Of a stretch of 12,580 bases of DNA, positions 6,027 through 12,081 are shown in pieces (within the stretch, counting starts at the first letter, position 1; each line of letters begins with the position of its first letter). A program made the position numbers and the translations under genes. The stretch comes from Candidatus Atribacteria bacterium 4572_76. Its GTDB lineage: Bacteria; Atribacterota; Phoenicimicrobiia; Phoenicimicrobiales; Phoenicimicrobiaceae. Location: NCBI GenBank assembly GCA_002084865.1, contig NBMG01000035.1:1-12580 (forward strand), read 5' to 3'. The notes under the pieces are model-generated. The model made no database searches. It was not told where the DNA came from and saw only the letters and a program-made list of their open reading frames with translations.

Positions 6027-6457
6027 ATGATACAGATGCAAACACGATTATTCGTTGCGGATAATTCAGGTGCTAAAGAAATACAATGTATAAAAGTTTT
6101 AGGTGGTTCCCGTAGGAGATATGCTAAGATAGGAGATATTATTGTTGCTTCAGTTAAGGTAGCAGCAGTAGGGGGAACCTGCAAAAAAGGTGAAGTTATT
6201 AAGGCGGTTGTTGTAAGAACTAGGAAAGAACTTGGTCGGCCAGATGGTTCTTATATTAGGTTTGACGATAATGCAGCAGTTATTATTAACAACTTGGTCG
6301 GCCAGATGGTTCTTATATTAGGTTTGACGATAATGCAGCAGTTATTATTAACAATCAAAATGAGCCGGTTGGGACAAGAATATTTGGACCAGTTGCCCGA
6401 GAATTAAGAAATAAAAATTTTATGAAGATAATATCACTAGCGCCTGAGGTAGTATAA
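6027..6457 (+). CDS. rplN: 50S ribosomal protein L14, frame broken by a 62-bp tandem duplication
   Basis: L14 binds 23S rRNA at the subunit interface, next to L19, and forms intersubunit bridges. Residues 1-89 are a normal L14 (MIQMQTRLFVADNSGAKEIQ, then RRYAKIGDIIVASVK). At that point bases 6229-6290 are repeated at 6291-6352. As 62 is not a multiple of three, the frame shifts and reads to a stop at 6405-6407 (126 residues, wrong tail). The true end, QNEPVGTRIFGPVARELR to APEVV and stop at 6455-6457, is intact in another frame. Removing one repeat gives exactly 122 residues, the family length. L14 is essential in known bacteria, so an assembly error is the first explanation; a real mutation or mixed population is possible. 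Confidence 0.9.
6229..6354 (+). repeat. Exact 62-bp tandem duplication inside rplN
   Basis: Bases 6229-6292 and 6291-6354 are identical; the unit is 62 bp with two further shared bases at the boundary. The unit starts AACTTGGTCGGCCAGATGG and ends GTTATTATTAAC. No sequence divergence exists between the copies, so the duplication is very recent or artificial. It has no relation to the intergenic repeats. A unit of 62 equals the overlap (k-1) of a de Bruijn graph with k = 63, which would fit an untrimmed contig join. Confidence 0.95.
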
Positions 6458-6475
6458 AAAGGGAGGGATAGCGAT

Positions 6476-6808
6476 TTGTTTAACAGTAAACTTGGATTTA
6501 AAAAAGGTGATAATGTATTGGTTATCACTGGAGAAGATAAAGGTAAAAAAGGTAAAATTGTCCGTATTTTCCCCAAGAAAACGGAAGTAATAGTTGAAGG
6601 TGTTAATTTTTTAAAGAAACACTCTAAGCCTACCCAAAAGGTTCCTCAAGGCGGAATAGTTAAACAGGAAGGTACATTGCATACTTCTAACATCAGATTA
6701 ATTTGTAACAAATGTAATAAACCTACTGCCATTAGAAGAGAGAAAATTAAAGAGGGCAAAAGAGTAAGAGTTTGTAAAAAATGCGGAGAAATAATAGATA
6801 AGGTTTAG
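6476..6808 (+). CDS. rplX: 50S ribosomal protein L24
   Basis: L24 is an assembly-initiating 23S rRNA binder near the tunnel exit. The 110-residue product has the KOW motif at about residues 9-35 (KKGDNVLVITGEDKGKKGKI) and the KHSKPTQKVPQGGIVKQEG section typical of the family. The C-terminal part holds two CxxC pairs (Cys77/Cys80 and Cys100/Cys103) that could bind zinc. The start is TTG with GGGAGGG eight bases upstream; no in-frame ATG fits the conserved N-terminus. It begins 18 bp after the restored rplN stop. Confidence 0.94.
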   Translation: MFNSKLGFKKGDNVLVITGEDKGKKGKIVRIFPKKTEVIVEGVNFLKKHSKPTQKVPQGGIVKQEGTLHTSNIRLICNKCNKPTAIRREKIKEGKRVRVCKKCGEIIDKV

Positions 6809-6819
6809 GAGGTTGAATT

Positions 6820-7359
6820 ATGCCCCGCTTGAAAGAGAAATATTTGAAACAAGTTGTACCAGAAATGATGAAAAAATTTAAGTATAAAAGCGTAATGGCT
6901 GTTCCCAGATTGCAGAAAACAATAATAAATATCGGGTTAGGAAGTGCTACAAAAGATAAAAAAATTATGGATGAAGCTGTAAAGGAATTAGCTGTTATTA
7001 GCGGTCAGAAGCCTATTATTACTCGGGCGAAAAGATCCATATCTAACTTTGGGGTTAGAAAGGATATGCCAGTAGGTTGCAAAGTTACCTTACGGAGTGA
7101 TAGAATGTATGAATTTTTAGATAAATTTATCAATGTTGCTATCGCTAGGATCCGAGATTTTAGAGGTATTCCTTCAGATTCTTTTGATGGTAGGGGGAAT
7201 TATACTGTAGGCGTAAAAGAACAGTTAATTTTTCCCGAGATAGATTTTGATCAGGTAACCAATACCTTAGGGATGAATATTACTATTGTAACAAGTGCCT
7301 TAAATGATGAGGAAGGGAAAGTCCTTTTAGAATTAATGGGTGTTCCTTTTAAAAAATAG
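6820..7359 (+). CDS. rplE: 50S ribosomal protein L5
   Basis: L5 binds 5S rRNA and forms an intersubunit bridge to S13, contacting P-site tRNA. The 179-residue product carries RLQKTIINIGLGSATKD near the start (L5 signature region), then GQKPIITRAKRSISNFGVR, GCKVTLR and the long end IARIRDFRGIPSDSFDGRGN with GVKEQLIFPEIDFDQV. Length is standard. The ribosome-binding AGGAGG overlaps the rplX stop and the genes are 11 bp apart. The following 112-bp gap contains diverged repeat words. Confidence 0.96.
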   Translation: MPRLKEKYLKQVVPEMMKKFKYKSVMAVPRLQKTIINIGLGSATKDKKIMDEAVKELAVISGQKPIITRAKRSISNFGVRKDMPVGCKVTLRSDRMYEFLDKFINVAIARIRDFRGIPSDSFDGRGNYTVGVKEQLIFPEIDFDQVTNTLGMNITIVTSALNDEEGKVLLELMGVPFKK

Positions 7360-7471
7360 TGAAGAGCGTGTAGCGTAAAGGATAGAAAGCTAAAAACACA
7401 AAGCGAAAAGCTTAAAGCTATAATTCTAGAAATAAATAAGTTATATTATGTACTAAAAAGGAGGAAATAGT
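7360..7471. repeat. rplE-rpsN gap with diverged repeat words
   Basis: This 112-bp gap contains GAGCGTGTAGCGTAAAGG (7363-7380), related to the TAGCGT words elsewhere, and AAAGCTAAAAAC...AAAGCGAAAAGCTTAAAGCTATAATTC (about 7386-7425). The reverse complement of the second resembles the GAATTATGGTTTTT(A/C)GCTTT repeats at 5878 and 9046. AAGGAGG at 7458-7464 is the rpsN ribosome-binding site. Confidence 0.5.
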
Positions 7472-7657
7472 GTGGCCAAAACAGCCCTAGTGGTAAAAGC
7501 TAAAAAAGAACCCAGATATAAAGTAAGGAAATATTTTCGTTGCAATATTTGCGGAAGACCCCGAGGCTATATGCGAAAATTTGGTATATGCAGAATATGC
7601 TTTAGATCAATGGCCCACAAGGGAGAATTACCAGGAATAACTAAATCAAGCTGGTAA
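7472..7657 (+). CDS. rpsN: 30S ribosomal protein S14, zinc-binding (type Z)
   Basis: S14 sits in the 30S head beside S3 and S10 and helps assemble it. The 61-residue length and the four cysteines (C24-x2-C27 and C40-x2-C43) mark the short zinc-binding form, as against the roughly 100-residue zinc-free form. The end RSMAHKGELPGITKSSW is highly typical. Translation starts at GTG with AAGGAGG seven bases before it. Some bacteria carry a second, zinc-free copy under Zur control; whether this one does cannot be seen here. Confidence 0.96.
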   Translation: MAKTALVVKAKKEPRYKVRKYFRCNICGRPRGYMRKFGICRICFRSMAHKGELPGITKSSW

Positions 7658-7724
7658 AAGACATATTTAGCGAAATCTATTATAACGAAATGAGTTGGAG
7701 TTAAAAGAGAGGAGGATATTGTAT

Positions 7725-8123
7725 ATGAGTGTTGTATCGGATCCTGTTGCTGATATGCTAACTAGAATTAGAAATGCCAACAAGGTGCGGCATGATTCTT
7801 TAAATGTACCATCATCAAAATTAAAATTAGAAGTTACTCGTATATTAAAAGACGAAGGTTTTATTAGAGACTATAAATATAGAGAAGATAATAAACAAGG
7901 TCAATTGACCATTTATTTAAAATATATTAATAAAGAAAAGACCATTAATAATCTTAAAAGAATTAGCAAACCCGGATTGAGAGTCTATGTAAAAAAAGAT
8001 GAGATACCAGAAGTATTGGGCGGTCTCGGGATCGCTATAATTTCTACTTCTAAGGGTATAATGACCGGTAAAGAGGCTCTGCAGCGTCATCTTGGCGGAG
8101 AAGTAATTTGTTATATTTGGTAA
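7725..8123 (+). CDS. rpsH: 30S ribosomal protein S8
   Basis: S8 binds 16S rRNA helix 21 and is central to assembly of the platform; in E. coli it represses the spc operon. From the ATG at 7725 the product is 132 residues, beginning SVVSDPVADMLTRIRNANKV, the family start, and ending in the signature STSKGIMTGKEAL and GGEVICYIW. GAGGAGGA at 7709-7716 lies eight bases before this ATG. An in-frame TTG at 7695 would add ten residues with no family match and would place the ribosome-binding site inside the gene, so it is rejected. Confidence 0.96.
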   Translation: MSVVSDPVADMLTRIRNANKVRHDSLNVPSSKLKLEVTRILKDEGFIRDYKYREDNKQGQLTIYLKYINKEKTINNLKRISKPGLRVYVKKDEIPEVLGGLGIAIISTSKGIMTGKEALQRHLGGEVICYIW

Positions 8124-8328
8124 ATTATGAATTAGTATTTAGTATATAGCGAAGAAAATAAGTGAGAGAAAGAAATAAGGGCTCGATTCATTGAAGCCGC
8201 TTAGAAAATTTTTTAAAACAATAATGGTTGATTACATTTAACCCATGCACTAAACTATACGTTTAAACGCTGTACGCTAAAAGAAATACGATATACGATA
8301 TTTGCAATACGAAAATGGGAGGTTTTAT
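8124..8328. repeat. rpsH-rplF gap: half palindrome and repeat words
   Basis: The 205-bp gap starts with TAGTATATAGCG words (about 8132-8142). At 8179-8199 lies GGGCTCGATTCATTGAAGCC, which looks like a decayed single hairpin of the 5781-5839 element: an eight-pair stem with one bulged A and one wobble. At 8252-8279 AAACTATACGTTTAAACGCTGTACGCTA closely matches the DNA at 5938-5963. At 8284-8311 the AATACGATATACGATATTTG words match those before rplC. The rplF ribosome-binding site GGGAGG (8317-8322) ends the gap. Confidence 0.55.
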
Positions 8329-8868
8329 ATGTCCAGGATAGGGAAGTTGCCAATAACTATTCCTAAAGGAGTTAAAGTTGAATTAAATAATAATAAGATA
8401 AAGGTATCCGGAGAAAAAGGTACTTTAGAAAGAAACATTCACCCTGATATCCAAGTAAAGATAGAAGAGGACAAGATTTATGTTTCCAGGCCTTCCGAGG
8501 GTAAATTTCACAGATCTTTGCATGGATTGAGTAGAAGCTTGATAAATGGTATGGTGGAAGGTGTGTTTTCAGGCTTTGAAAAAATATTGGAAATACAGGG
8601 AGTAGGTTACCGAGCTACCCTTGAAGGTGGAAAAATGGTTATCCAGATAGGTTATTCTCACCCTATAAATGTTGATCCACCCAAAGGAATTGAATTTGAA
8701 GTGGAAAAACAGAAGATAATTAAAGTAAAAGGTATTGATAAACAGCTAGTAGGTGAAACTGCAGCTAAAATAAGATTATTGCGGAAACCAGAACCCTACA
8801 AAGGAAAGGGAATAAGATATATCAATGAAGCAGTGAGAAGAAAAGTAGGCAAAACTGGTGCAAAATAA
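8329..8868 (+). CDS. rplF: 50S ribosomal protein L6
   Basis: L6 lies near the factor-binding site of the 50S subunit, beside the sarcin-ricin loop. The 179-residue product starts SRIGKLPITIPKGVKVELN, has two related alpha/beta domains, and ends with the signature RKPEPYKGKGIRYINE. The ATG at 8329 has GGGAGG six bases upstream; an upstream in-frame start at 8302 would lie in repeat DNA and add nine residues unlike L6. The gap after the gene begins with a sequence also found after secY. Confidence 0.96.
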   Translation: MSRIGKLPITIPKGVKVELNNNKIKVSGEKGTLERNIHPDIQVKIEEDKIYVSRPSEGKFHRSLHGLSRSLINGMVEGVFSGFEKILEIQGVGYRATLEGGKMVIQIGYSHPINVDPPKGIEFEVEKQKIIKVKGIDKQLVGETAAKIRLLRKPEPYKGKGIRYINEAVRRKVGKTGAK

Positions 8869-9164
8869 TCAATATAAACTAATTTAATTCGTTAGTTAGT
8901 TGCTTAATTCGTATCTCGTATCTCGTGAATTGTATCTCGTGAAGAGAATAGAAGTCAGCAGACAGAATTCAGGAGTCAGAATGAAGAAAAGGAAAACCCA
9001 TCTATAACAAGCAATGCGCAACGAGAGAAAAAAATTTTGAGTTTTGAATTATGGTTTTTCGCTTTTCGTTTTAAATTTTTAGTTGTATACTGATAACTGT
9101 AAAACTGTGTTTAAAACTAACGACTATTCACCAACGACTATTTTATAGGAAAGGAGTGCTAATA
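8869..9164. other. 296-bp repeat-filled gap rplF-rplR
   Basis: No gene is visible. In order: TATAAACTAATTTAATTCG and TTAGTTAGTT (8873-8901), related to the start of the secY-adk gap; CGTATCTCGTATCTCG and TGTATCTCGTGAAG (8910-8944), related to the tuf-rpsJ gap; AGTCAG/GGAGTCAGAAT words (about 8953-8981), related to the rpsJ-rplC gap; TTTTGAATTATGGTTTTT (9042-9059), identical to the rpsQ-rplN gap; and ACTAACGACTA (9116-9126), also in two other gaps. In most bacteria rplF and rplR are close together. Confidence 0.7.
9150..9156 (+). promoter_or_regulatory. Shine-Dalgarno site deciding the rplR start
   Basis: AAAGGAG at 9150-9156 lies eight bases before the TTG at 9165. The alternative GTG at 9156-9158 overlaps the site itself, so it cannot be served by it. 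Confidence 0.7.
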
Positions 9165-9530
9165 TTGACTGCAATAGACAAAAGATTGGCTAGAATCAAA
9201 AGACATAAAAGAGTACGCAAAAATATATCTGGAAGTAACGAGAGGCCACGCTTATGTATTTTTAGAAGCCTAAAGCATTTATATGCCCAAGTAATCGATG
9301 ACGAAAAAGGCACAACTTTAGTTTCTCTATCTACGCTTGACCCTGAAATAAGAAGTAAAGGAAAATATCAGGGAAATATAAAGTCCGCTGAAATGCTGGG
9401 CAGCTTGTTAGCTAAGAAGCTAGAGGAAAAGGGCATAAAAAAGGTAGTATTTGACCGAGGAGGCTATCTTTATCATGGTAGAGTGAAGGCCGTGGCAGAG
9501 AGTGCTAGAAAAGGAAAGGTAGTTTTTTAA
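9165..9530 (+). CDS. rplR: 50S ribosomal protein L18
   Basis: L18 binds 5S rRNA together with L5 and brings it into the central protuberance. From the TTG at 9165 the product is 121 residues, beginning with the family pattern DKRLARIKRHKRVRKNISG, then RPRLCIFRSLKHLYAQVIDD and the ending FDRGGYLYHGRVKAVAESAR. A GTG at 9156 in the same frame would add three residues but sits on the ribosome-binding site. It is followed 85 bp later by rpsE with no repeat words recognised between. Confidence 0.95.
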   Translation: MTAIDKRLARIKRHKRVRKNISGSNERPRLCIFRSLKHLYAQVIDDEKGTTLVSLSTLDPEIRSKGKYQGNIKSAEMLGSLLAKKLEEKGIKKVVFDRGGYLYHGRVKAVAESARKGKVVF

Positions 9531-9615
9531 TATAAATTGATAAAAGAGAGAAATTTAGCAAAAAAATTTAGAATCAAGACTTATTTCAAGAAAAAATGAG
9601 GGAGGAGGTGGATAA

Positions 9616-10158
9616 GTGCTAAAAATAAACCCTGAAAGTTTAGAGTTGAACGAAACAGTTGTTTTTGTAAATAGAGTAAGTAAAGTTGTAAAAGGTGGAA
9701 GGAGATTTGGTTTTTCTGCTATGGTTGTAGTAGGGAATGGTGAAGGGATAGTAGGTATTGGCTATGGAAAAGCTAAGGACGTTTCCGAAGCAATTAAAAA
9801 AGGGGCGTCAAAAGCAAAAAAGAGTTTAATAAAATTAAAAATAAAAAAAGGAACTATCCCCTATACGATTATAGGACGATATGGAGCTGCTGAGGTTTTT
9901 ATGAAACCAGCCTCTCCTGGAACCGGAGTTATTGCTGGTGGTTCTGTTCGAACAATATTGGAAGCAGCAGGATATCAAAATATTTTAACTAAATCCTTAG
10001 GAAGCGATAATAATTTAAATATTGCCAAAGCTACTATGAATGCCCTTGTAAATTTAAAGGATGCAAAAGATGTAGCAAGATTAAGAGGAAAAAGCGTAGT
10101 GGAAATGTATAGCCATCGATTACAACCAAGGGAGGTAATAAGTAATGAAATTAAATAA
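9616..10158 (+). CDS. rpsE: 30S ribosomal protein S5
   Basis: S5 acts in the 30S body near the mRNA entry and decoding region and affects accuracy. The 180-residue product has the double-stranded RNA-binding-like N-terminal domain (NRVSKVVKGGRRFGFSAMVV at about residues 19-38, then GIGYGKAKDVSEAIKKG) and the C-terminal domain with PASPGTGVIAGGSVRTILE. The start is GTG with GGAGGTG upstream. Its last 14 bp overlap rplO. rpmD, normally next, is absent. Confidence 0.96.
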   Translation: MLKINPESLELNETVVFVNRVSKVVKGGRRFGFSAMVVVGNGEGIVGIGYGKAKDVSEAIKKGASKAKKSLIKLKIKKGTIPYTIIGRYGAAEVFMKPASPGTGVIAGGSVRTILEAAGYQNILTKSLGSDNNLNIAKATMNALVNLKDAKDVARLRGKSVVEMYSHRLQPREVISNEIK

Positions 10159-10585
10159 TTTATGCCCGGCTCCTAAATCAACTAAAAAGCGCAAAAGAGT
10201 GGGTAGAGGTTTAGGTTCAGGCCATGGCTTTACTTCCGGCCGAGGAGCAAACGGGCAAAATTCTCGCTCAGGTGGTGGGGTTAGGCCAGGTTTCGAAGGT
10301 GGTCAGATGCCTCTGTATAGAAGAGTGCCAAAAAGGGGCTTTACCAATATTTTTAAAAAAGATTATAGCATCGTAAATATAGGAAGTTTAAATATATTCG
10401 AAGATGGTGATATAGTTACCCCGAAAGAATTAATTGATAAGGGAATTGTAAAAAAAGTAGGATATGGAGTAAAAATATTAGCCAAAGGTAGTTTGACTAA
10501 GAAATTAACTATAAAAGCAAATAAATTTAGCCAGAAGGCGATAAGCGAGATTGAATCAGTTGGTGGGAAGATAGAGGTGGTTTAA
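10145..10585 (+). CDS. rplO: 50S ribosomal protein L15
   Basis: L15 is a late-assembly 23S rRNA binder with a long Gly/Arg-rich extended N-terminal part. The 146-residue product shows KRVGRGLGSGHGFTSGRGANG and GVRPGFEGGQMPLYRRVPKRGF in its first half and the LTIKANKFSQKAISEIE signature near the end. The ATG lies inside the rpsE end, with GGAGGT eight bases upstream in rpsE coding sequence, so translation is probably coupled. The stop TAA abuts the secY start. Confidence 0.95.
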   Translation: MKLNNLCPAPKSTKKRKRVGRGLGSGHGFTSGRGANGQNSRSGGGVRPGFEGGQMPLYRRVPKRGFTNIFKKDYSIVNIGSLNIFEDGDIVTPKELIDKGIVKKVGYGVKILAKGSLTKKLTIKANKFSQKAISEIESVGGKIEVV

Positions 10586-11854
10586 TTGTTAGACACTTTA
10601 CGTAATTTATTTAAAATTCCAGATTTAAAGAAGAGATTGCTTTTTACATTGGGAATGTTAGTTGTGGTTAGATTAGGAAGTCACCTACCTTTACCAGGTA
10701 TAGATAAAGAAGCTATGGCTAATTTGTTTGCCCAAGGAGGAATATTAGGGTTTTTTGATCTTTTTGCCGGAGGAGCATTGAGTCGTTTTTCCATTTTTGC
10801 TTTAGGGATTATGCCCTATATTAATGCTTCGATTATTATGAATCTTTTAACAGCAGTAGTCCCTACATTAGAGCAATGGGCTAAAGAAGGAGAAGAAGGC
10901 AGAGATAAAATAACCAAAATTACTCGTTATGCTACAGTATTTTTAGCCATTATCCAGGCTTTCGGAATAAGTGTTTGGCTGCAAAATATGGGTGTATTGA
11001 TGATTACAGGATTTGGTTTCAGATTTTTATTGTTAATTACCCTTACAGCCGGAACTTGTTTTTTAATGTGGTTAGGTGAGCAAATTACTGATTTCGGTAT
11101 TGGTAATGGTATTTCTATAATTATTTTTGGTGGAATTATTGCCAGAATTCCTTCCCAAATCGTGCAAACCGGCAAACTTTTCCAAGTTGGAGAAATTGGA
11201 ATTTTACCGCTGGTAACTTTAATTGTAGTTTTTATAGCTGTTATCGGAGGAGTTATTGCCATTCAAAAAGGTCAGAGAAGAATACCTGTTCAATACGCAA
11301 AAAGAGTGGTAGGACGTAGAATGTATGGTGGACAAGGCACTCATATTCCTTTACGTGTAAATCAAGCTGGAGTTATTCCGATAATATTCGCCTCGGCAAT
11401 TTTGCTTTTCCCAGCTACTATTGCGCAATTTTTTCAGAATTTAGCTTTTATGAAAAGCATGTCTGAGGCTCTTTCGCCGGGACAGCCATTATATCTAATT
11501 TTATATGCTATATTAATTATAGTATTTACGTTCTTTTATACAGCAATTACTTTCAATCCTGCTAACATGGCAGATAATATGAAAAAATATGGAGGATTTA
11601 TCCCCGGAATAAGACCAGGGAAAAATACTACTGTCTACATTGACCATATAATGACTCGTATTACATTAAGCGGTGCACTATTTTTAGCTATAATTGCTAT
11701 TTTGCCTAACATTTTAATAAAAATTACCGGTATTACTACTTTATATTTTGGAGGAACATCTTTATTAATTATGGTAGGAGTAGCATTAGAAACCGTTCAA
11801 CAAATAGAATCACACATGCTAATGAGACATTATGAAGGATTTATTAAGAAATAG
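10586..11854 (+). CDS. secY: Preprotein translocase channel subunit SecY
   Basis: SecY is the pore of the SecYEG channel that moves unfolded proteins across, and membrane proteins into, the inner membrane. The 422-residue product has the expected ten hydrophobic segments, the plug/second-helix region at about residues 57-90 (FFDLFAGGALSRFSIFALG), the cytosolic loop near 228-252 with RRIPVQYAKRVVGRR that contacts SecA and the ribosome, and a later loop near 323-348 (NPANMADNMKKYGGFIPGI). The start is TTG immediately after the rplO stop, with GAGGTGG five bases upstream; an N-terminus of LDTLRNLFKIPDLKKRLLF fits the family. Placement between rplO and adk is standard. Confidence 0.97.
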   Translation: MLDTLRNLFKIPDLKKRLLFTLGMLVVVRLGSHLPLPGIDKEAMANLFAQGGILGFFDLFAGGALSRFSIFALGIMPYINASIIMNLLTAVVPTLEQWAKEGEEGRDKITKITRYATVFLAIIQAFGISVWLQNMGVLMITGFGFRFLLLITLTAGTCFLMWLGEQITDFGIGNGISIIIFGGIIARIPSQIVQTGKLFQVGEIGILPLVTLIVVFIAVIGGVIAIQKGQRRIPVQYAKRVVGRRMYGGQGTHIPLRVNQAGVIPIIFASAILLFPATIAQFFQNLAFMKSMSEALSPGQPLYLILYAILIIVFTFFYTAITFNPANMADNMKKYGGFIPGIRPGKNTTVYIDHIMTRITLSGALFLAIIAILPNILIKITGITTLYFGGTSLLIMVGVALETVQQIESHMLMRHYEGFIKK

Positions 11855-12081
11855 TTATTATAAACTAACTTGATTTGTTAGCTTATTGGTTAGTTGGTTA
11901 GTTAGTTAAAATACAGTGATAAGTAATGAGTAATGTGTAACAAGAAGTGATAAGTTTCGGGTTTAGGGTTGTAAATCATCAATTTTAATTATGTAGGGGC
12001 CTGATTTATCAAGCCCGAAAAATAAGGGTCGAATAAATTCGATCCCTACATTATTAATAACTTAAAGAGAAAGGAAAAGTT
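11855..12081. repeat. secY-adk gap with repeat words
   Basis: This 227-bp gap starts with TATAAACTAACTTGATTTG and TTAGTTGGTTAGTTAGTTA (11859-11908), related to 8873-8901 after rplF. The short CTAAC/GTTAG pairing there is too weak for a terminator and lacks a following T-run. Short words such as GTGATAAGTAATGAGTAATG follow, then palindromic element copy C at 11992-12050 and the adk ribosome-binding site AAGGA at 12071-12075. Confidence 0.55.
11992..12050. repeat. Palindromic two-hairpin element, copy C
   Basis: A 59-bp element, the same length as copy B, with ends TGTAGGGG (11992-11999) and TCCCTACA (12043-12050), paired with one G-T wobble. Hairpin one, GGGCCTGAT with ATCAAGCCC (11997-12014), has one mismatch. 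Hairpin two, GGTCGAAT (12027-12034) with ATTCGATC (12037-12044), has one wobble. Against copy B the G-C pair next to the AT base of stem two has become A-T on both sides, a compensating change. It lies about 30 bp before adk. Confidence 0.85.

Noticed and set aside
6027..6457. Programmed frameshift in rplN
   Set aside because: The frame change is caused by a 62-bp exact duplication, not a slippery site; a shift would still leave 21 extra residues within the L14 core.
11859..11908. Intrinsic terminator after secY
   Set aside because: The CTAAC/GTTAG pairing is short and AT-rich and no run of T follows; adk is normally co-transcribed.
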